From Nitrosomonadales bacterium (GTDB taxonomy: Bacteria; Pseudomonadota; Gammaproteobacteria; Burkholderiales; Gallionellaceae), in contig JACOUM010000008.1 of the NCBI GenBank assembly GCA_016177795.1, positions 62,001 through 126,000 on the forward strand: a stretch of DNA of 64,000 nt, written 5' to 3'. Below the pieces are notes generated by a model. That model had not been told where the DNA came from, ran no database searches, and was given only the letters and a program-made list of their open reading frames with translations. This document shows, piece after piece, positions 9,743 to 21,234 of the stretch (its first letter is position 1; each line of letters opens with the position of its first letter). The position numbers were made by a program, and so were the translations under genes.

Positions 9743-10147
9743 ATGAACGATGCAGCATACACAACAACAAGCCGCGCACTCAGAAAAGCGGCGCGCTGGC
9801 AAATCATCGTAACGGTACTTATTTCGGGCGTATCCCTGCTGGTTGCTGATGTGAGCGCAGCGCTTTCCGCTATGGCAGGAGGTACGTCCGTTATTGTTGG
9901 CGGGCTTGCCGGGTTTGCTGTATTGGCAGTGGCGCAACGATTAAACGGCGTAACGCCCACTTTCGTCCTGATGTCACTGCTGAAGGCTGAGGCAATCAAG
10001 GTGCTAGTGATAGTAACACTATTGCTGGTGACCTTCATGTATTACCGGGGGCTGGTTCCTTTGTTCCTGATATTGGGGTTGGCGGGCTCCGTGCTGGCAT
10101 CTGGCGCGGGCTTGAGAACCATGAATAAAGAAGATAACGAGAATTAA
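9743..10147 (+). CDS. atpI: ATP synthase protein I (AtpI)
   Basis: This small membrane protein is encoded first in the atp operon and is thought to help c-ring assembly or Mg2+ supply. The ATG at 9743 gives 134 residues with about four hydrophobic segments (IIVTVLISGVSLLV, GGLAGFAVLAVA, VLVIVTLLLVTFMYY, LFLILGLAGSVLASGAGL). It has a charged C-terminus. An upstream in-frame ATG at 9680 adds a hydrophilic leader with no family match. Its ribosome-binding site lies in a hairpin. Sequence conservation in AtpI is low; position supports the call strongly. Confidence 0.88.
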   Translation: MNDAAYTTTSRALRKAARWQIIVTVLISGVSLLVADVSAALSAMAGGTSVIVGGLAGFAVLAVAQRLNGVTPTFVLMSLLKAEAIKVLVIVTLLLVTFMYYRGLVPLFLILGLAGSVLASGAGLRTMNKEDNEN

Positions 10148-10162
10148 CGAGTAGGATCTGTG

Positions 10163-11303
<1,141 letters not shown>

Positions 11304-11344
11304 TTGACTGTTGCGGGTAGCACAATCCAGCGCAAGGAATTGAA

Positions 11345-11815
11345 ATGAACATTAACCTGACACTGTTTTCGCAGGCGTTGTCGTTCGCCATCCTGATATG
11401 GTTCACTGTCAAATTCGTCTGGCCGCCTTTGCTGGCTGCGATTGAGTCGCGCCAAAAAACCATCGCCGACGGCCTGGCTGCGGGCGAGCGTGGCAGGCAC
11501 GATCTGGAAATGGCCGCCAAGCGCTCTGCCGATATTATTCGCGAAGCCAAGGAAAAGGCTGCCGAAATTCTGGCCGGCGGCGACAAACGGGCGAGTGAAA
11601 TTATCGAGGCAGCAAAAGCTCAAGCCAAGGTGGAAGGTGAACGGATCATCGCCGGAGCTAAAGCCGAGATCGAGCAGGAGGTGTTTAGTGCCAAAGAGCA
11701 GTTGCGCACCCAGGTATCCGCAATTGCCCTGGCTGGCGCAGGCAAGATTCTGGGTCGCGAAATTGATGCCAAAGCACATAATGACCTGCTTGAAAAACTC
11801 GTTGCGGAAATCTGA
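11345..11815 (+). CDS. atpF: F1Fo ATP synthase subunit b
   Basis: Subunit b is the peripheral stalk that holds F1 against rotation. The 156 residues begin with a single membrane anchor ([21 protein letters not shown]) followed by a long charged coiled coil rich in Ala, Glu and Lys, ending at KLVAEI. Length matches the E. coli protein. AAGGAA lies upstream of the ATG. It is 5 bases from atpH. Confidence 0.97.
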   Translation: MNINLTLFSQALSFAILIWFTVKFVWPPLLAAIESRQKTIADGLAAGERGRHDLEMAAKRSADIIREAKEKAAEILAGGDKRASEIIEAAKAQAKVEGERIIAGAKAEIEQEVFSAKEQLRTQVSAIALAGAGKILGREIDAKAHNDLLEKLVAEI

Positions 11816-11820
11816 TTGCC

Positions 11821-12354
11821 ATGTCGGAAGCTAATACTGTAGCCCGTCCATACGCTCAAGCGGCATTTGATGAAGCGCGCCGGCTCGGCGATTTGAAAGG
11901 GTGGTCAGCTGTGCTGGCAACCCTTGCGGAGTCGCTGAACAATGTTGAAGTGCGCACTGTTATAAGCAACCCACGCGTTGACAAAAGCAAGGTTGAAGAG
12001 TTGGTCGTGGCATTGTGCGGAAGCCAACTTTCCGCACAACAACTCAGCTTCATTCGCATACTGATCGAGAATCATCGCCTGAATGTGGTGACAGAAATCC
12101 TGGTTATGTATGAAGCGTTACGCGCCGAAGCGGAAAAATTCGTCGAGGTGACGGTAGCCTCCGCATTCGAGCTCAGCGATGCGCAACAGCAAAAAATAGC
12201 CGCCGCCCTCAAGGCACGGATGCAACGTGAAATCAGACTAAGCTGCAAAGTGGACAAGGCCTTGCTGGGTGGTGTGGTGATTCGCGCTGAAGACCGGGTG
12301 ATCGATGGTTCGGCGCTCGCTCGTTTGGGCGAAATGGCAAATGCCATGGCCTGA
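11821..12354 (+). CDS. atpH: F1Fo ATP synthase subunit delta
   Basis: Subunit delta links the F1 head to the b stalk. The 177 residues match the family from VARPYAQAAFDEA at the N-terminus to the C-terminal LLGGVVIRAEDRVIDGSALARL signature. The position between atpF and atpA is canonical. A 148-base gap, unusually long for this operon, separates it from atpA, and the stop overlaps the start of a 31-codon open frame. Confidence 0.97.
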   Translation: MSEANTVARPYAQAAFDEARRLGDLKGWSAVLATLAESLNNVEVRTVISNPRVDKSKVEELVVALCGSQLSAQQLSFIRILIENHRLNVVTEILVMYEALRAEAEKFVEVTVASAFELSDAQQQKIAAALKARMQREIRLSCKVDKALLGGVVIRAEDRVIDGSALARLGEMANAMA

Positions 12355-12449
12355 TGCCGGTGGCCTCTAAAGATTCAGGGTTTACCGAATTTACCCGGCT
12401 GGAAGATGCCGGGGCAAGCACAGGCAAGCAGCATGGCGGAGAGAAGTAA
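12354..12449 (+). CDS. Possible 31-residue ORF between atpH and atpA
   Basis: The frame starts with an ATG that overlaps the atpH stop (TGATG) and runs to TAA at 12447-12449. The product would be hydrophilic, starting MPVASKDSGF and ending HGGEK, with no membrane segment. The frame lies inside a gap flanked by an inverted repeat: CCTCTAAAG at 12364-12372 and CTTTAGAGG at 12458-12466. An ORF this short can arise by chance, so this is a candidate only. Confidence 0.2.
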   Translation: MPVASKDSGFTEFTRLEDAGASTGKQHGGEK

Positions 12450-12502
12450 ATCCGAAGCTTTAGAGGTTCCCATAAAGATTTATCAAGACAAGGAAATTAT
12501 AG

Positions 12503-14044
12503 ATGAAGCTCAACCCTTCTGAAATTAGCAGTTTGATTCGCAGCCGCATCGAGAATTTCGAGGCGCTGACGCAGGCGCGCACCGAGGGTACAGTGGTCAG
12601 CGTAACTGACGGTATCGTCCGTGTGCACGGCCTTTCCGATGTCATGCAGGGTGAAATGCTGGAGTTTCCCGGCAATACCTTCGGCCTGGCGCTGAATCTG
12701 GAGCGTGATTCCGTCGGCGCTGTGGTGCTTGGCGAATATGAGCATATTACCGAAGGCGACACGGTCAAATGTACCGGCCGCATTCTGGAAGTGCCGGTCG
12801 GTCCGGAATTATGCGGCCGTGTGGTGAACGCACTGGGGCAGCCGATCGACGGCAAGGGACCCATCAATGCCAAGATGACCGACAAGATCGAAAAGGTGGC
12901 GCCGGGCGTGATCGCGCGTAAATCTGTTGATCAGCCGGTGCAGACCGGGTTGAAATCAATCGACTCCATGGTTCCGATTGGTCGCGGCCAGCGCGAACTG
13001 ATCATTGGTGACCGTCAAACCGGCAAGACTGCCGTAGCGATTGATGCCATCATCAACCAGAAGGGCCAGAACATGACCTGCGTATACGTGGCTGTCGGTC
13101 AAAAAGCATCGACCATCGCCAACGTGGTGCGTAAACTGGAAGAGCACGGCGCACTGGGCTACACCATCGTGGTCGTGGCGACCGCTTCGGATTCTGCCGC
13201 AATGCAGTTCCTGGCACCTTATGCCGGTTGCACCATGGGCGAGTACTTCCGCGATCGCGGCGAAGACGCGCTGATCGTGTATGACGATCTGACCAAGCAA
13301 GCCTGGGCATACCGTCAAATTTCCCTGTTGTTGCGCCGCCCGCCCGGCCGCGAAGCGTATCCTGGCGACGTGTTCTATCTGCACTCGCGCCTGCTGGAGC
13401 GTGCTGCGCGCGTGAATGCTGATTACGTGGAATCCTTCACCAAAGGCGAAGTCAAGGGCAAGACCGGTTCGCTGACCGCATTGCCGATTATCGAAACGCA
13501 AGCGGGTGACGTATCCGCCTTCGTTCCGACCAACGTGATTTCCATTACCGACGGCCAGATCTTCCTGGAAACCGACTTGTTCAATGCCGGTATCCGCCCG
13601 GCGATCAACGCCGGTGTTTCCGTGTCCCGCGTCGGCGGCGCAGCGCAGACCAAGGTGATCAAAAAGCTGGGCGGCGGTGTGCGTCTGGCACTGGCGCAGT
13701 ACCGTGAACTGGCGGCCTTCGCGCAGTTCGCTTCCGATCTGGATGAAGCAACCCGCAAGCAGCTGGAGCGCGGACGCATGGTGACCGAACTGATGAAGCA
13801 GTTGCAGTACGCGCCGTTGTCGGTTGCCCAAATGGCCGTCACGCTGTTCTCGGTCAACAAAGGCTATTTCGACGACGTGGCGGTGCCCAAGGCGCTGGCG
13901 TTTGAGTCGGCACTGCATGCTTACCTGAAATCCAACAACGCGAGCCTGATGGATGCGATCGAGTCCAGCAAGGACCTGAATGCCGATAACGAAAAACTGT
14001 TGTCCGCTGCGATTGAGAAATTCAAGTCGACGGCTGTTTATTGA
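12503..14044 (+). CDS. atpA: F1Fo ATP synthase subunit alpha
   Basis: This is the non-catalytic nucleotide-binding subunit of the alpha3beta3 head. The 513 residues start [12 protein letters not shown] and contain the P-loop GDRQTGKTA near residue 170. They also hold the alpha/beta signature [17 protein letters not shown], and end in the usual helical domain. An AAGGAAAT ribosome-binding site precedes the ATG. No truncation or odd residues are seen. Confidence 0.98.
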   Translation: MKLNPSEISSLIRSRIENFEALTQARTEGTVVSVTDGIVRVHGLSDVMQGEMLEFPGNTFGLALNLERDSVGAVVLGEYEHITEGDTVKCTGRILEVPVGPELCGRVVNALGQPIDGKGPINAKMTDKIEKVAPGVIARKSVDQPVQTGLKSIDSMVPIGRGQRELIIGDRQTGKTAVAIDAIINQKGQNMTCVYVAVGQKASTIANVVRKLEEHGALGYTIVVVATASDSAAMQFLAPYAGCTMGEYFRDRGEDALIVYDDLTKQAWAYRQISLLLRRPPGREAYPGDVFYLHSRLLERAARVNADYVESFTKGEVKGKTGSLTALPIIETQAGDVSAFVPTNVISITDGQIFLETDLFNAGIRPAINAGVSVSRVGGAAQTKVIKKLGGGVRLALAQYRELAAFAQFASDLDEATRKQLERGRMVTELMKQLQYAPLSVAQMAVTLFSVNKGYFDDVAVPKALAFESALHAYLKSNNASLMDAIESSKDLNADNEKLLSAAIEKFKSTAVY

Positions 14045-14061
14045 TATAACAACTAGCCATC

Positions 14062-14094
14062 CCACTAAGCAACCAAAAATCGGTTGCCAAGTGG
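14062..14094 (+). promoter_or_regulatory. Hairpin between atpA and atpG
   Basis: The 13-base arms at 14062-14074 and 14082-14094 pair with two mismatched positions around a 7-base loop (AAAAATC). There is no T-run after it, so it is not a typical terminator. It could be an mRNA processing or stability element that adjusts alpha versus gamma output. Confidence 0.4.
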
Positions 14095-14117
14095 TTGGTT
14101 ATAAGGCGGAGTGAAAG

Positions 14118-14984
14118 ATGGCTGGTAGCAAAGAAATACGCACGAAAATCAAGAGCGTGGAAAATACGCGCAAGATTACGCGCGCCATGGAAATGGTCGC
14201 CGCCGCCAAGATGCGTAAAGCGCAAGAGCGTATGCGTGCTGCGCGTCCCTATGCCGAAAAGATCCGCAATGTCGCAGCGCATTTGTCGCGCGCCAATCCC
14301 GAGTATAAACACTCATTCCTGGAGAAGCGCGAAACTACCCAAAACATCGGCCTGGTGGTGGTCACTTCAGACAAGGGTTTGTGCGGTGGTTTGAACACCA
14401 ACGTCCTGCGCCTTGCGGTGAGCCGCATGAAGGCATGGGAAGGCGAAGGCAAAGGCATTGTGGTTTGCCCGATCGGCAACAAGGGTTTGGGGTTCATGTC
14501 GCGCATCGGCGCCAAGGTAAAATCCAACCTGACCGGAATCGGTGATACGCCGCACGTCGAAAAGCTGATTGGTGTTGTGAAGGTGATGCTGGATGCCTAC
14601 GCGGCGGGAGAAATCGACGCTATTTACCTGAGCTATAACCACTTCATCAATACCATGAAGCAGGAACCGCGTATGGAGCAATTGCTGCCACTGAGCGGCG
14701 AGCAATTGGGAACCGCCGAGGGTAGCTGGGACTACATTTATGAGCCGGATGCCAAGCAGGTGATCGATGAATTGCTGGTGCGCTACATTGAATCGCTGAT
14801 TTACCAGGCTGTTGTGGAAAATATGGCTTCCGAGCAAAGCGCGCGGATGGTGGCGATGAAGGCCGCATCGGATAATGCCAAGAATGTGATCGGCGAACTC
14901 AAGCTGGTTTACAACAAGGCGCGCCAGGCAGCCATTACCCGCGAAATTTCAGAAATCGTCGGCGGTGCGGCAGCAGTTGGTTGA
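14118..14984 (+). CDS. atpG: F1Fo ATP synthase subunit gamma
   Basis: Subunit gamma is the central rotating shaft. The 288 residues begin with the conserved coiled-coil segment [27 protein letters not shown] and end in the matching C-terminal helix with the signature [12 protein letters not shown]. The central Rossmann-like domain carries [19 protein letters not shown] ribosome-binding site lies upstream. Order between atpA and atpD is standard. Confidence 0.98.
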   Translation: MAGSKEIRTKIKSVENTRKITRAMEMVAAAKMRKAQERMRAARPYAEKIRNVAAHLSRANPEYKHSFLEKRETTQNIGLVVVTSDKGLCGGLNTNVLRLAVSRMKAWEGEGKGIVVCPIGNKGLGFMSRIGAKVKSNLTGIGDTPHVEKLIGVVKVMLDAYAAGEIDAIYLSYNHFINTMKQEPRMEQLLPLSGEQLGTAEGSWDYIYEPDAKQVIDELLVRYIESLIYQAVVENMASEQSARMVAMKAASDNAKNVIGELKLVYNKARQAAITREISEIVGGAAAVG

Positions 14985-15069
14985 TGATGCGGCGCGGCAA
15001 GATTGGGCGAGACTAATGTGAGCGCAGCGGCAGTGGGTTAATTGATTCGGCGGCAAATTACAAAATTAA

Positions 15070-16512
<1,443 letters not shown>

Positions 16513-16525
16513 CAGAGGAATGCTC

Positions 16526-16954
16526 ATGGCAATGACAGTACATGTTGATGTGGTTAGCGCGGAAGAATCCATTTTCTCCGGCTTGGCGGAATTCGTCGTG
16601 GTGCCGGGCGAAATGGGCGAGCTGGGGGTGTTCCCGCGCCATAACGCGTTGATGACGCGCATCAAGCCGGGTTCGGTCAGGATCAAGCATCCGGATCAGG
16701 AGCAGCTGGAACACATCTATGTTTCGGGTGGCATGCTTGAAGTGCAGCCCGGTGTCGTGACCATTCTGGCTGACACTGCGATACGCGGCGGCGATCTGGA
16801 TGAGGCTCGCGCTCTGGAAGCGAAGCAGGCAGCGGAAGAAGCGATCAAGAATCGCGCCTCCGACATTGATTATGCCCAGGCACAGGCCGAGCTGGCAGAA
16901 GCGATTGCCCAGTTGCGTGCCATTCAGCAAATACGCAAACAATCCGGGCATTGA
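16526..16954 (+). CDS. atpC: F1Fo ATP synthase subunit epsilon
   Basis: Subunit epsilon is part of the central stalk and inhibits ATP hydrolysis. The 142 residues show the N-terminal beta-sandwich ([35 protein letters not shown]) and a C-terminal two-helix domain. The ATG at 16526 is 6 bases after AGAGGA; an in-frame ATG at 16520 is less well spaced. It is the last gene of the operon, followed by a strong terminator. Confidence 0.97.
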   Translation: MAMTVHVDVVSAEESIFSGLAEFVVVPGEMGELGVFPRHNALMTRIKPGSVRIKHPDQEQLEHIYVSGGMLEVQPGVVTILADTAIRGGDLDEARALEAKQAAEEAIKNRASDIDYAQAQAELAEAIAQLRAIQQIRKQSGH

Positions 16955-16992
16955 GTTTTTACCCGCACGGTACGCAATCCAACCTCAAGACC

Positions 16993-17022
16993 AAAACCGC
17001 CGGGCAACCCCCGGCGGTTTTT
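16993..17022 (+). terminator. Rho-independent terminator of the atp operon
   Basis: A 12-base stem, AAAACCGCCGGG with CCCGGCGGTTTT, has a 5-base loop and ends in TTTTT. It lies 39 bases after the atpC stop. The A-run on the left arm lets it work in the opposite direction as well, for the convergent gene at 17102-17566. Confidence 0.92.
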
Positions 17023-17036
17023 GCATTTAGTTATAC

Positions 17037-17100
17037 GGCGCAATGCCCATTGGTGATTGCGCCCTACGCTTGCTCAGCCCAACCTACGCTTGCTACGGCA
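17037..17100. repeat. Small palindromic/direct repeat remnant
   Basis: GGCGCAAT (17037-17044) and ATTGCGCC (17056-17063) form an inverted repeat. It is followed by two near-identical copies of CCTACGCTTGCT about 20 bases apart. This resembles dispersed intergenic repeats common in beta- and gammaproteobacteria. Family membership is not testable here. Confidence 0.4.
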
Positions 17101-17101
17101 C

Positions 17102-17566
17102 TTACATCCTATCGAGAATCTCTTTCTTTTTTCTGCTGAATTCCTCTTCGCTGATGATTCCACGATCTTTCAAGCCTTTGAGCGCTTCCAGCTTAGATGC
17201 ATTGTCCTTTGTCGATAATGCGCCAGACGAAGGTATTTTTGCTTCGCTTCCTCTGTCTGGGCAACTATAAGCTTCAAAAGTCAACGTTGTTCCACCTGTT
17301 AGGCAAGGACTGACAGATTCGTGAGTAACTAGGTATGCATTCCCACCCATTTCTGCGACTCGATTAAGCATCACGTAGAACGCTTTGTCATGACAATCGG
17401 CAGGTGAATATCCATTTGTGGATTGAATTTCTTCTATAGAAATTAATTTGCACCTGTTTGCCCAATCTGGTTGTATTTGTCTGACCCGCTTGGCTTCTGG
17501 CGTCAATGGGATACTGCCGCACGAAACAAGCAAGGTAACCAACCACAACATAATGAATTTATTCAC
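17102..17566 (-). CDS. Putative lipoprotein, DUF4156-like with SHOCT tail
   Basis: This 154-residue protein starts MNKFIMLWLVTLLVSCGS, a lipoprotein signal peptide with lipobox LVSC, so it is probably anchored to a membrane facing the periplasm. The middle (about 25-100) has paired cysteines and a GGNAYLVTHES segment like DUF4156 lipoproteins. The last 30 residues (LEALKGLKDRGIISEEEF) are a SHOCT domain, a short helical module of unknown function found at protein ends. It follows the HEPN-like gene by 12 bases. The DNA is visibly more AT-rich than flanking aroC or atpC, which suggests acquisition. No specific function is known. Confidence 0.75.
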   Translation of the reverse strand: MNKFIMLWLVTLLVSCGSIPLTPEAKRVRQIQPDWANRCKLISIEEIQSTNGYSPADCHDKAFYVMLNRVAEMGGNAYLVTHESVSPCLTGGTTLTFEAYSCPDRGSEAKIPSSGALSTKDNASKLEALKGLKDRGIISEEEFSRKKKEILDRM

Positions 17567-17578
17567 GATGCCCCTCTC

Positions 17579-18130
17579 CTAACTTCTACTACAATTATCA
17601 CAAATTGCTCTCATCTTTTTTTGAAAGTTCTGCCAGCAAGAATCATCAGATTCAATTTGTTTAGCGTAATACGCTACGGCCTTCCTCAGCTCTTGGCAGA
17701 ACCGGGCCGCATTTATGGTCTTTTGAGAAGCATCAAGCAAAGGCCCCGTTCGCAATACACGCCAACCACCCCTTGTTTCTGCTTGGTGAAGAATTCCACA
17801 GCGGATGTTTTTATAGAACCAACCATTATTTCCCGCAAATACCTTGAAAGGCGTGTCTCGAGAAAAGAAGCCATTGAACATCTTCTCACTCTCGCCTTTT
17901 GTATTTGCTTTGCCTTGGTAGAATGATTCAAGAGTTTCGATTGCTAGGCATCCAATAGCCAGCATGGTGAATCCATGCTTTTCTTGCGAAGCTTCAACTG
18001 GCCTTAAATAACGTTCGTTGAACCGTTCCTGAATAAATCTTCCAAGAGCTTCTCTATTACCTGCTTGCTCAAGGATAAGGTACTGTGCAACAGTGACAGA
18101 GGAAGAAAGCCTCGTAGATTTACCGCCCAT
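17579..18130 (-). CDS. Hypothetical protein with HEPN-like RX4H motif
   Basis: This 183-residue protein is mostly helical in character and has no signal peptide. It contains FYKNIRCGILHQAE (about residue 110), where Arg-x4-His matches the RX4-6H catalytic motif of HEPN ribonucleases. Residues around it (AIETLESFYQ before, RTGPLLDASQ after) also fit a helical HEPN bundle. It starts 3 bases after the aroC stop and sits upstream of the lipoprotein gene, in AT-rich DNA unlike aroC. No partner nucleotidyltransferase or antitoxin is adjacent. HEPN assignment is an inference from one motif. Confidence 0.6.
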   Translation of the reverse strand: MGGKSTRLSSSVTVAQYLILEQAGNREALGRFIQERFNERYLRPVEASQEKHGFTMLAIGCLAIETLESFYQGKANTKGESEKMFNGFFSRDTPFKVFAGNNGWFYKNIRCGILHQAETRGGWRVLRTGPLLDASQKTINAARFCQELRKAVAYYAKQIESDDSCWQNFQKKMRAICDNCSRS

Positions 18131-18133
18131 ACT

Positions 18134-19132
18134 TCACCGAATCTTCGGCGTCCCACACACCACGTCCCCATTCTGCCCGCGATGCCGCAGCGCATGGTCG
18201 ATCAGCACCAAGGCCAGCATCGCTTCGGCGATCGGCGTGGCGCGGATGCCGACGCACGGGTCGTGGCGGCCCTCGGTGGAGACCTTGACGGGCTTGCCGG
18301 CCTTGTCGATGGAGTTGCGTTCGATGCGGATGCTGGAGGTGGGCTTGACCGCGTAGTGCGCGACGATGTCCTGTCCGGTGGAGATGCCGCCGAGGATGCC
18401 GCCCGCGTTGTTCGACAGAAATCCTTGCGGCGTGAGCTCGTCGCCATGCTCGCTGCCGCGTTGCATGACCGATGCGAAGCCCGCGCCGATCTCGACGGCC
18501 TTGACCGCGTTGATGCCCATCAGCGCATAGGCGATCTCGGCATCCAATCTATCGAACACCGGCTCGCCCCAGCCGACCGGGACGTTGTGCGCCACCACCG
18601 CGAGCCTCGCGCCGATGGAATCGCCGGATTTGCGCAGCGCGTCCATGTAGTCTTCCAGCGTCTGCACCACATCGGCGTTGGGTGCGAAGAACGGGTTGTG
18701 ATCCACGTCGTCCCAGCTCCTGAACGGGATCGCGATCTCGCCGAGCTGCGCTAGGTAGCCGCGCACCGTCACGCCGTATCTTTCGTTCAGCCACTTCTTC
18801 GCGATCGCTCCCGCCGCGACGCGCGCCGCCGTCTCGCGCGCCGATGCGCGCCCGCCGCCGCGATGGTCGCGGATGCCGTATTTCTGCCAGTAGGTGTAGT
18901 CGGCGTGGCCGGGGCGGAAGGTCTCGGCGATGCTGCCGTAGTCCTTGCTGCGCTGGTCTTCGTTGCGGATCAGCAGCGCGATCGGCGTGCCGCGGTCGAG
19001 GTCATGCTGGAGGTCTGCCTCGCTTAACGCCAGCCCAGGCGGGCAGCCGTCCACTATGCAGCCGATCGCCGCGCCGTGCGATTCGCCAAATGAAGTCACT
19101 GTAAAGAGCGTACCAAAGGTATTCCCGGACAT
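18134..19132 (-). CDS. aroC: Chorismate synthase with an internal deletion of about 30 residues
   Basis: AroC makes chorismate from EPSP using reduced FMN, the last shared step of aromatic amino acid synthesis. Recognisable parts are [30 protein letters not shown] and [11 protein letters not shown]. At residues 47/48 the text runs HDLDR directly into [10 protein letters not shown]. In the family, about 30 residues with the Arg-rich RRPGTSR...QRREPD segment and GVFEG lie between these points. Those residues contact FMN and EPSP, so catalysis should be lost or severely reduced. The frame is kept, giving 332 residues against the usual 350-370. It may be a real deletion, a second diverged copy, or an assembly error. 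Confidence 0.93.
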   Translation of the reverse strand: MSGNTFGTLFTVTSFGESHGAAIGCIVDGCPPGLALSEADLQHDLDRGTPIALLIRNEDQRSKDYGSIAETFRPGHADYTYWQKYGIRDHRGGGRASARETAARVAAGAIAKKWLNERYGVTVRGYLAQLGEIAIPFRSWDDVDHNPFFAPNADVVQTLEDYMDALRKSGDSIGARLAVVAHNVPVGWGEPVFDRLDAEIAYALMGINAVKAVEIGAGFASVMQRGSEHGDELTPQGFLSNNAGGILGGISTGQDIVAHYAVKPTSSIRIERNSIDKAGKPVKVSTEGRHDPCVGIRATPIAEAMLALVLIDHALRHRGQNGDVVCGTPKIR

Positions 19133-19203
19133 GATCGAACTCGCAAAATTGGTTGCGTAAGTCTAACATACCGAACCGCATTAACTTAGCCATGGAACCC
19201 ACG

Positions 19204-20217
19204 ATGAAAGCCATCTTCGCCACTGCATCCGGCGGCCCGGACGTGCTGCAACTGCGCGACATTCCCAAACCGGAACTGCCCTCGCCGCATCACCTGCGCG
19301 TGAAGCTCGCCGCCGCCGGGGTGAATCCGATCGATACCAAGTTGCGCGCCAATCCTGTCTATTACCCCGACAAACTGCCCGCAATCCTGGGCTGCGACGG
19401 CGCGGGCATAGTCGAGGAAACCGGCAGCGCGGTGACGCGCTTCAAGGTGGGCGATGAAGTTTATTTCTGTAATGGCGGGCTGGGCGGGAACCTGGGCGAC
19501 GAACCGGGCAACTACGCCGAATACGCCACGCTGCACGAAGAGTATTGCGCGGCGAGGCCCGCCAACCTGTCGCTACAGGACAGCGCCGCGTTGCCGCTGG
19601 TGCTGCTCGCCGCATGGGAGGCGCTGGTCGAGCGTGGCAATCTGCAGGCCGGGCAAACCGTGCTGATCCATGCCGCTGCCGGTGGTGTGGGACATATTGC
19701 CGTGCAGCTCGCACATCACCTCGGCGCGCGCATCGCGGTGACGGTAGGCGACGACAAAAAAGCCGGGCTGGCGCACGGCCTCGGCGCGGAAAAGATCATC
19801 AATTATCGCGAGCAGGACTTCGTGCAGGAAGCGCTGAACTGGACCAAAGGAAAAGGCGTGGACGTGGTGTTCGACACGGTGGGCGGCGAGACCTTTCTGC
19901 GCTCGCTGAATGCCGCGCGCATCGGTGGCAAGATCGTCAGCCTGCTCTCCACCCCACTGTCACTGGCCGATGCGCAACTGGCGCGGCTGCGCAACCTGTC
20001 GCTGTGCTACGAACTGATGCTGACCCCGCAGGTGCTGAAGCTGCACGACGAGCGCATCCGCCAGCGCAGGATACTGGAGCAGGGGGCGAAACTGGTCGAG
20101 GAAGGCGGGCTCGGCGTGCTGGTCACGCACCGGCTGCCGCTGGAAAAGGCGGCCGAGGCGCACCGCTTGATCGAGCAGGGCGGCATGATGGGCAAGATCA
20201 TTTTGACGATGGGCTGA
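19204..20217 (+). CDS. Zinc-independent NADPH:quinone oxidoreductase, MDR family
   Basis: This medium-chain dehydrogenase/reductase probably reduces quinones or enones with NADPH. ATG at 19204 gives 337 residues: a GroES-like N-terminal domain (GVNPIDTKLR, GCDGAGIVEETG) and a Rossmann domain with HAAAGGVGHIAVQLAHHLGA. The structural and catalytic zinc cysteines of alcohol dehydrogenases are absent, as in quinone reductases. Earlier ATGs at 19153 and 19192 are possible. It is divergent from aroC with a 71-base gap. The physiological substrate cannot be read from sequence. Confidence 0.87.
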   Translation: MKAIFATASGGPDVLQLRDIPKPELPSPHHLRVKLAAAGVNPIDTKLRANPVYYPDKLPAILGCDGAGIVEETGSAVTRFKVGDEVYFCNGGLGGNLGDEPGNYAEYATLHEEYCAARPANLSLQDSAALPLVLLAAWEALVERGNLQAGQTVLIHAAAGGVGHIAVQLAHHLGARIAVTVGDDKKAGLAHGLGAEKIINYREQDFVQEALNWTKGKGVDVVFDTVGGETFLRSLNAARIGGKIVSLLSTPLSLADAQLARLRNLSLCYELMLTPQVLKLHDERIRQRRILEQGAKLVEEGGLGVLVTHRLPLEKAAEAHRLIEQGGMMGKIILTMG

Positions 20218-20254
20218 TTGCCGTCTTCGCGGTATGCGCGAATCACGCGCCAGC

Positions 20255-21205
20255 CTACTTCAACCACCCCTTGCGCCAGAATATCCACAGGGGCACCGCG
20301 ACGGATACCGCCATCAACGACAGCGCAAAGGGATAGCCATTGGCCCACTCCAGTTCCGGCATAAACTTGAAATTCATCCCGTAGACTGAAGCGATCAGGG
20401 TGGGCGGCAGCAGCGCCACCGCGGCCACCGAGAACAGGCGTACGATCTTGTTCTGGTTGATGTTGATGAAACCGACGGTGGCATTCATCAGGAAGTTGAT
20501 CTTGTCGAACAGGAACGCGGTGTGCCCGTCCAGCGAGTCGATGTCCTGCATGATCTGGCGCGCCTCTTCCATCTGTTCCGGATTGAGCAGCTTGCTGCGC
20601 ATCAGGAACGAAACCGCGCGGCGTGTATCCATCAGGTTGCGGCGGATGCGTCCATTCAGATGTTCAGCATGGGCGATATCGGCCAGCACTATGCCGGCCT
20701 GTTTGTCGCTGAGCGTGTTGTTAAGCACCGTGCCGCTGATGCCGCCGAGATCGGCATAAGCCTCCTCCAGCGCGTCGGCGGAAAATTCCACATCGGAGCC
20801 GTACAGATCAATCAGTACGTCGAGACTATCTGCGACGAGGTCGGGCTGCACATGCGAACGCAGGCGGAAATGCTGGAATACCGGCAGGTCTTCATCGTGC
20901 ACGCTGAACAGCACGTTATTGGACAGCACGAAGGCCACAATGACGCTGCGCGAATCGCTTTCCTTGCCAAGCAGGAAATCGGAACGCAAATGCAGCTCGT
21001 CGTTCTCCTCGTAGAACCGCGCGCTCGCTTCGATGTCGCGCAAATGTTCCGGTTGCGGCAGGATGACCGAAAAAGCCTTGGCCACCCATTCGCGCTCGTC
21101 TTCGCCGGGCGCGATGGCATCCACCCAGATCGGCTTGCGCGCGGCGACCTCATCCGGCCGAATACTGACCAGCCGTCCGTTTTCCAGCGTGAAAATATTG
21201 AGCAT
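20255..21205 (-). CDS. corA: Magnesium/cobalt transporter CorA
   Basis: This pentameric inner-membrane channel takes up Mg2+ (and Co2+/Ni2+). The 316 residues have a large cytoplasmic N-terminal domain and a long stalk helix. Two C-terminal transmembrane segments follow; the first ends in the selectivity motif YGMNF, and the second ends close to the basic C-terminus. Length and layout match the E. coli protein. It is adjacent to thpR on the same strand with 29 bases between. Confidence 0.93.
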   Translation of the reverse strand: MLNIFTLENGRLVSIRPDEVAARKPIWVDAIAPGEDEREWVAKAFSVILPQPEHLRDIEASARFYEENDELHLRSDFLLGKESDSRSVIVAFVLSNNVLFSVHDEDLPVFQHFRLRSHVQPDLVADSLDVLIDLYGSDVEFSADALEEAYADLGGISGTVLNNTLSDKQAGIVLADIAHAEHLNGRIRRNLMDTRRAVSFLMRSKLLNPEQMEEARQIMQDIDSLDGHTAFLFDKINFLMNATVGFININQNKIVRLFSVAAVALLPPTLIASVYGMNFKFMPELEWANGYPFALSLMAVSVAVPLWIFWRKGWLK

Positions 21206-21234
21206 GCATGCGTTCCTGTTGTTTGACTGCGGAA

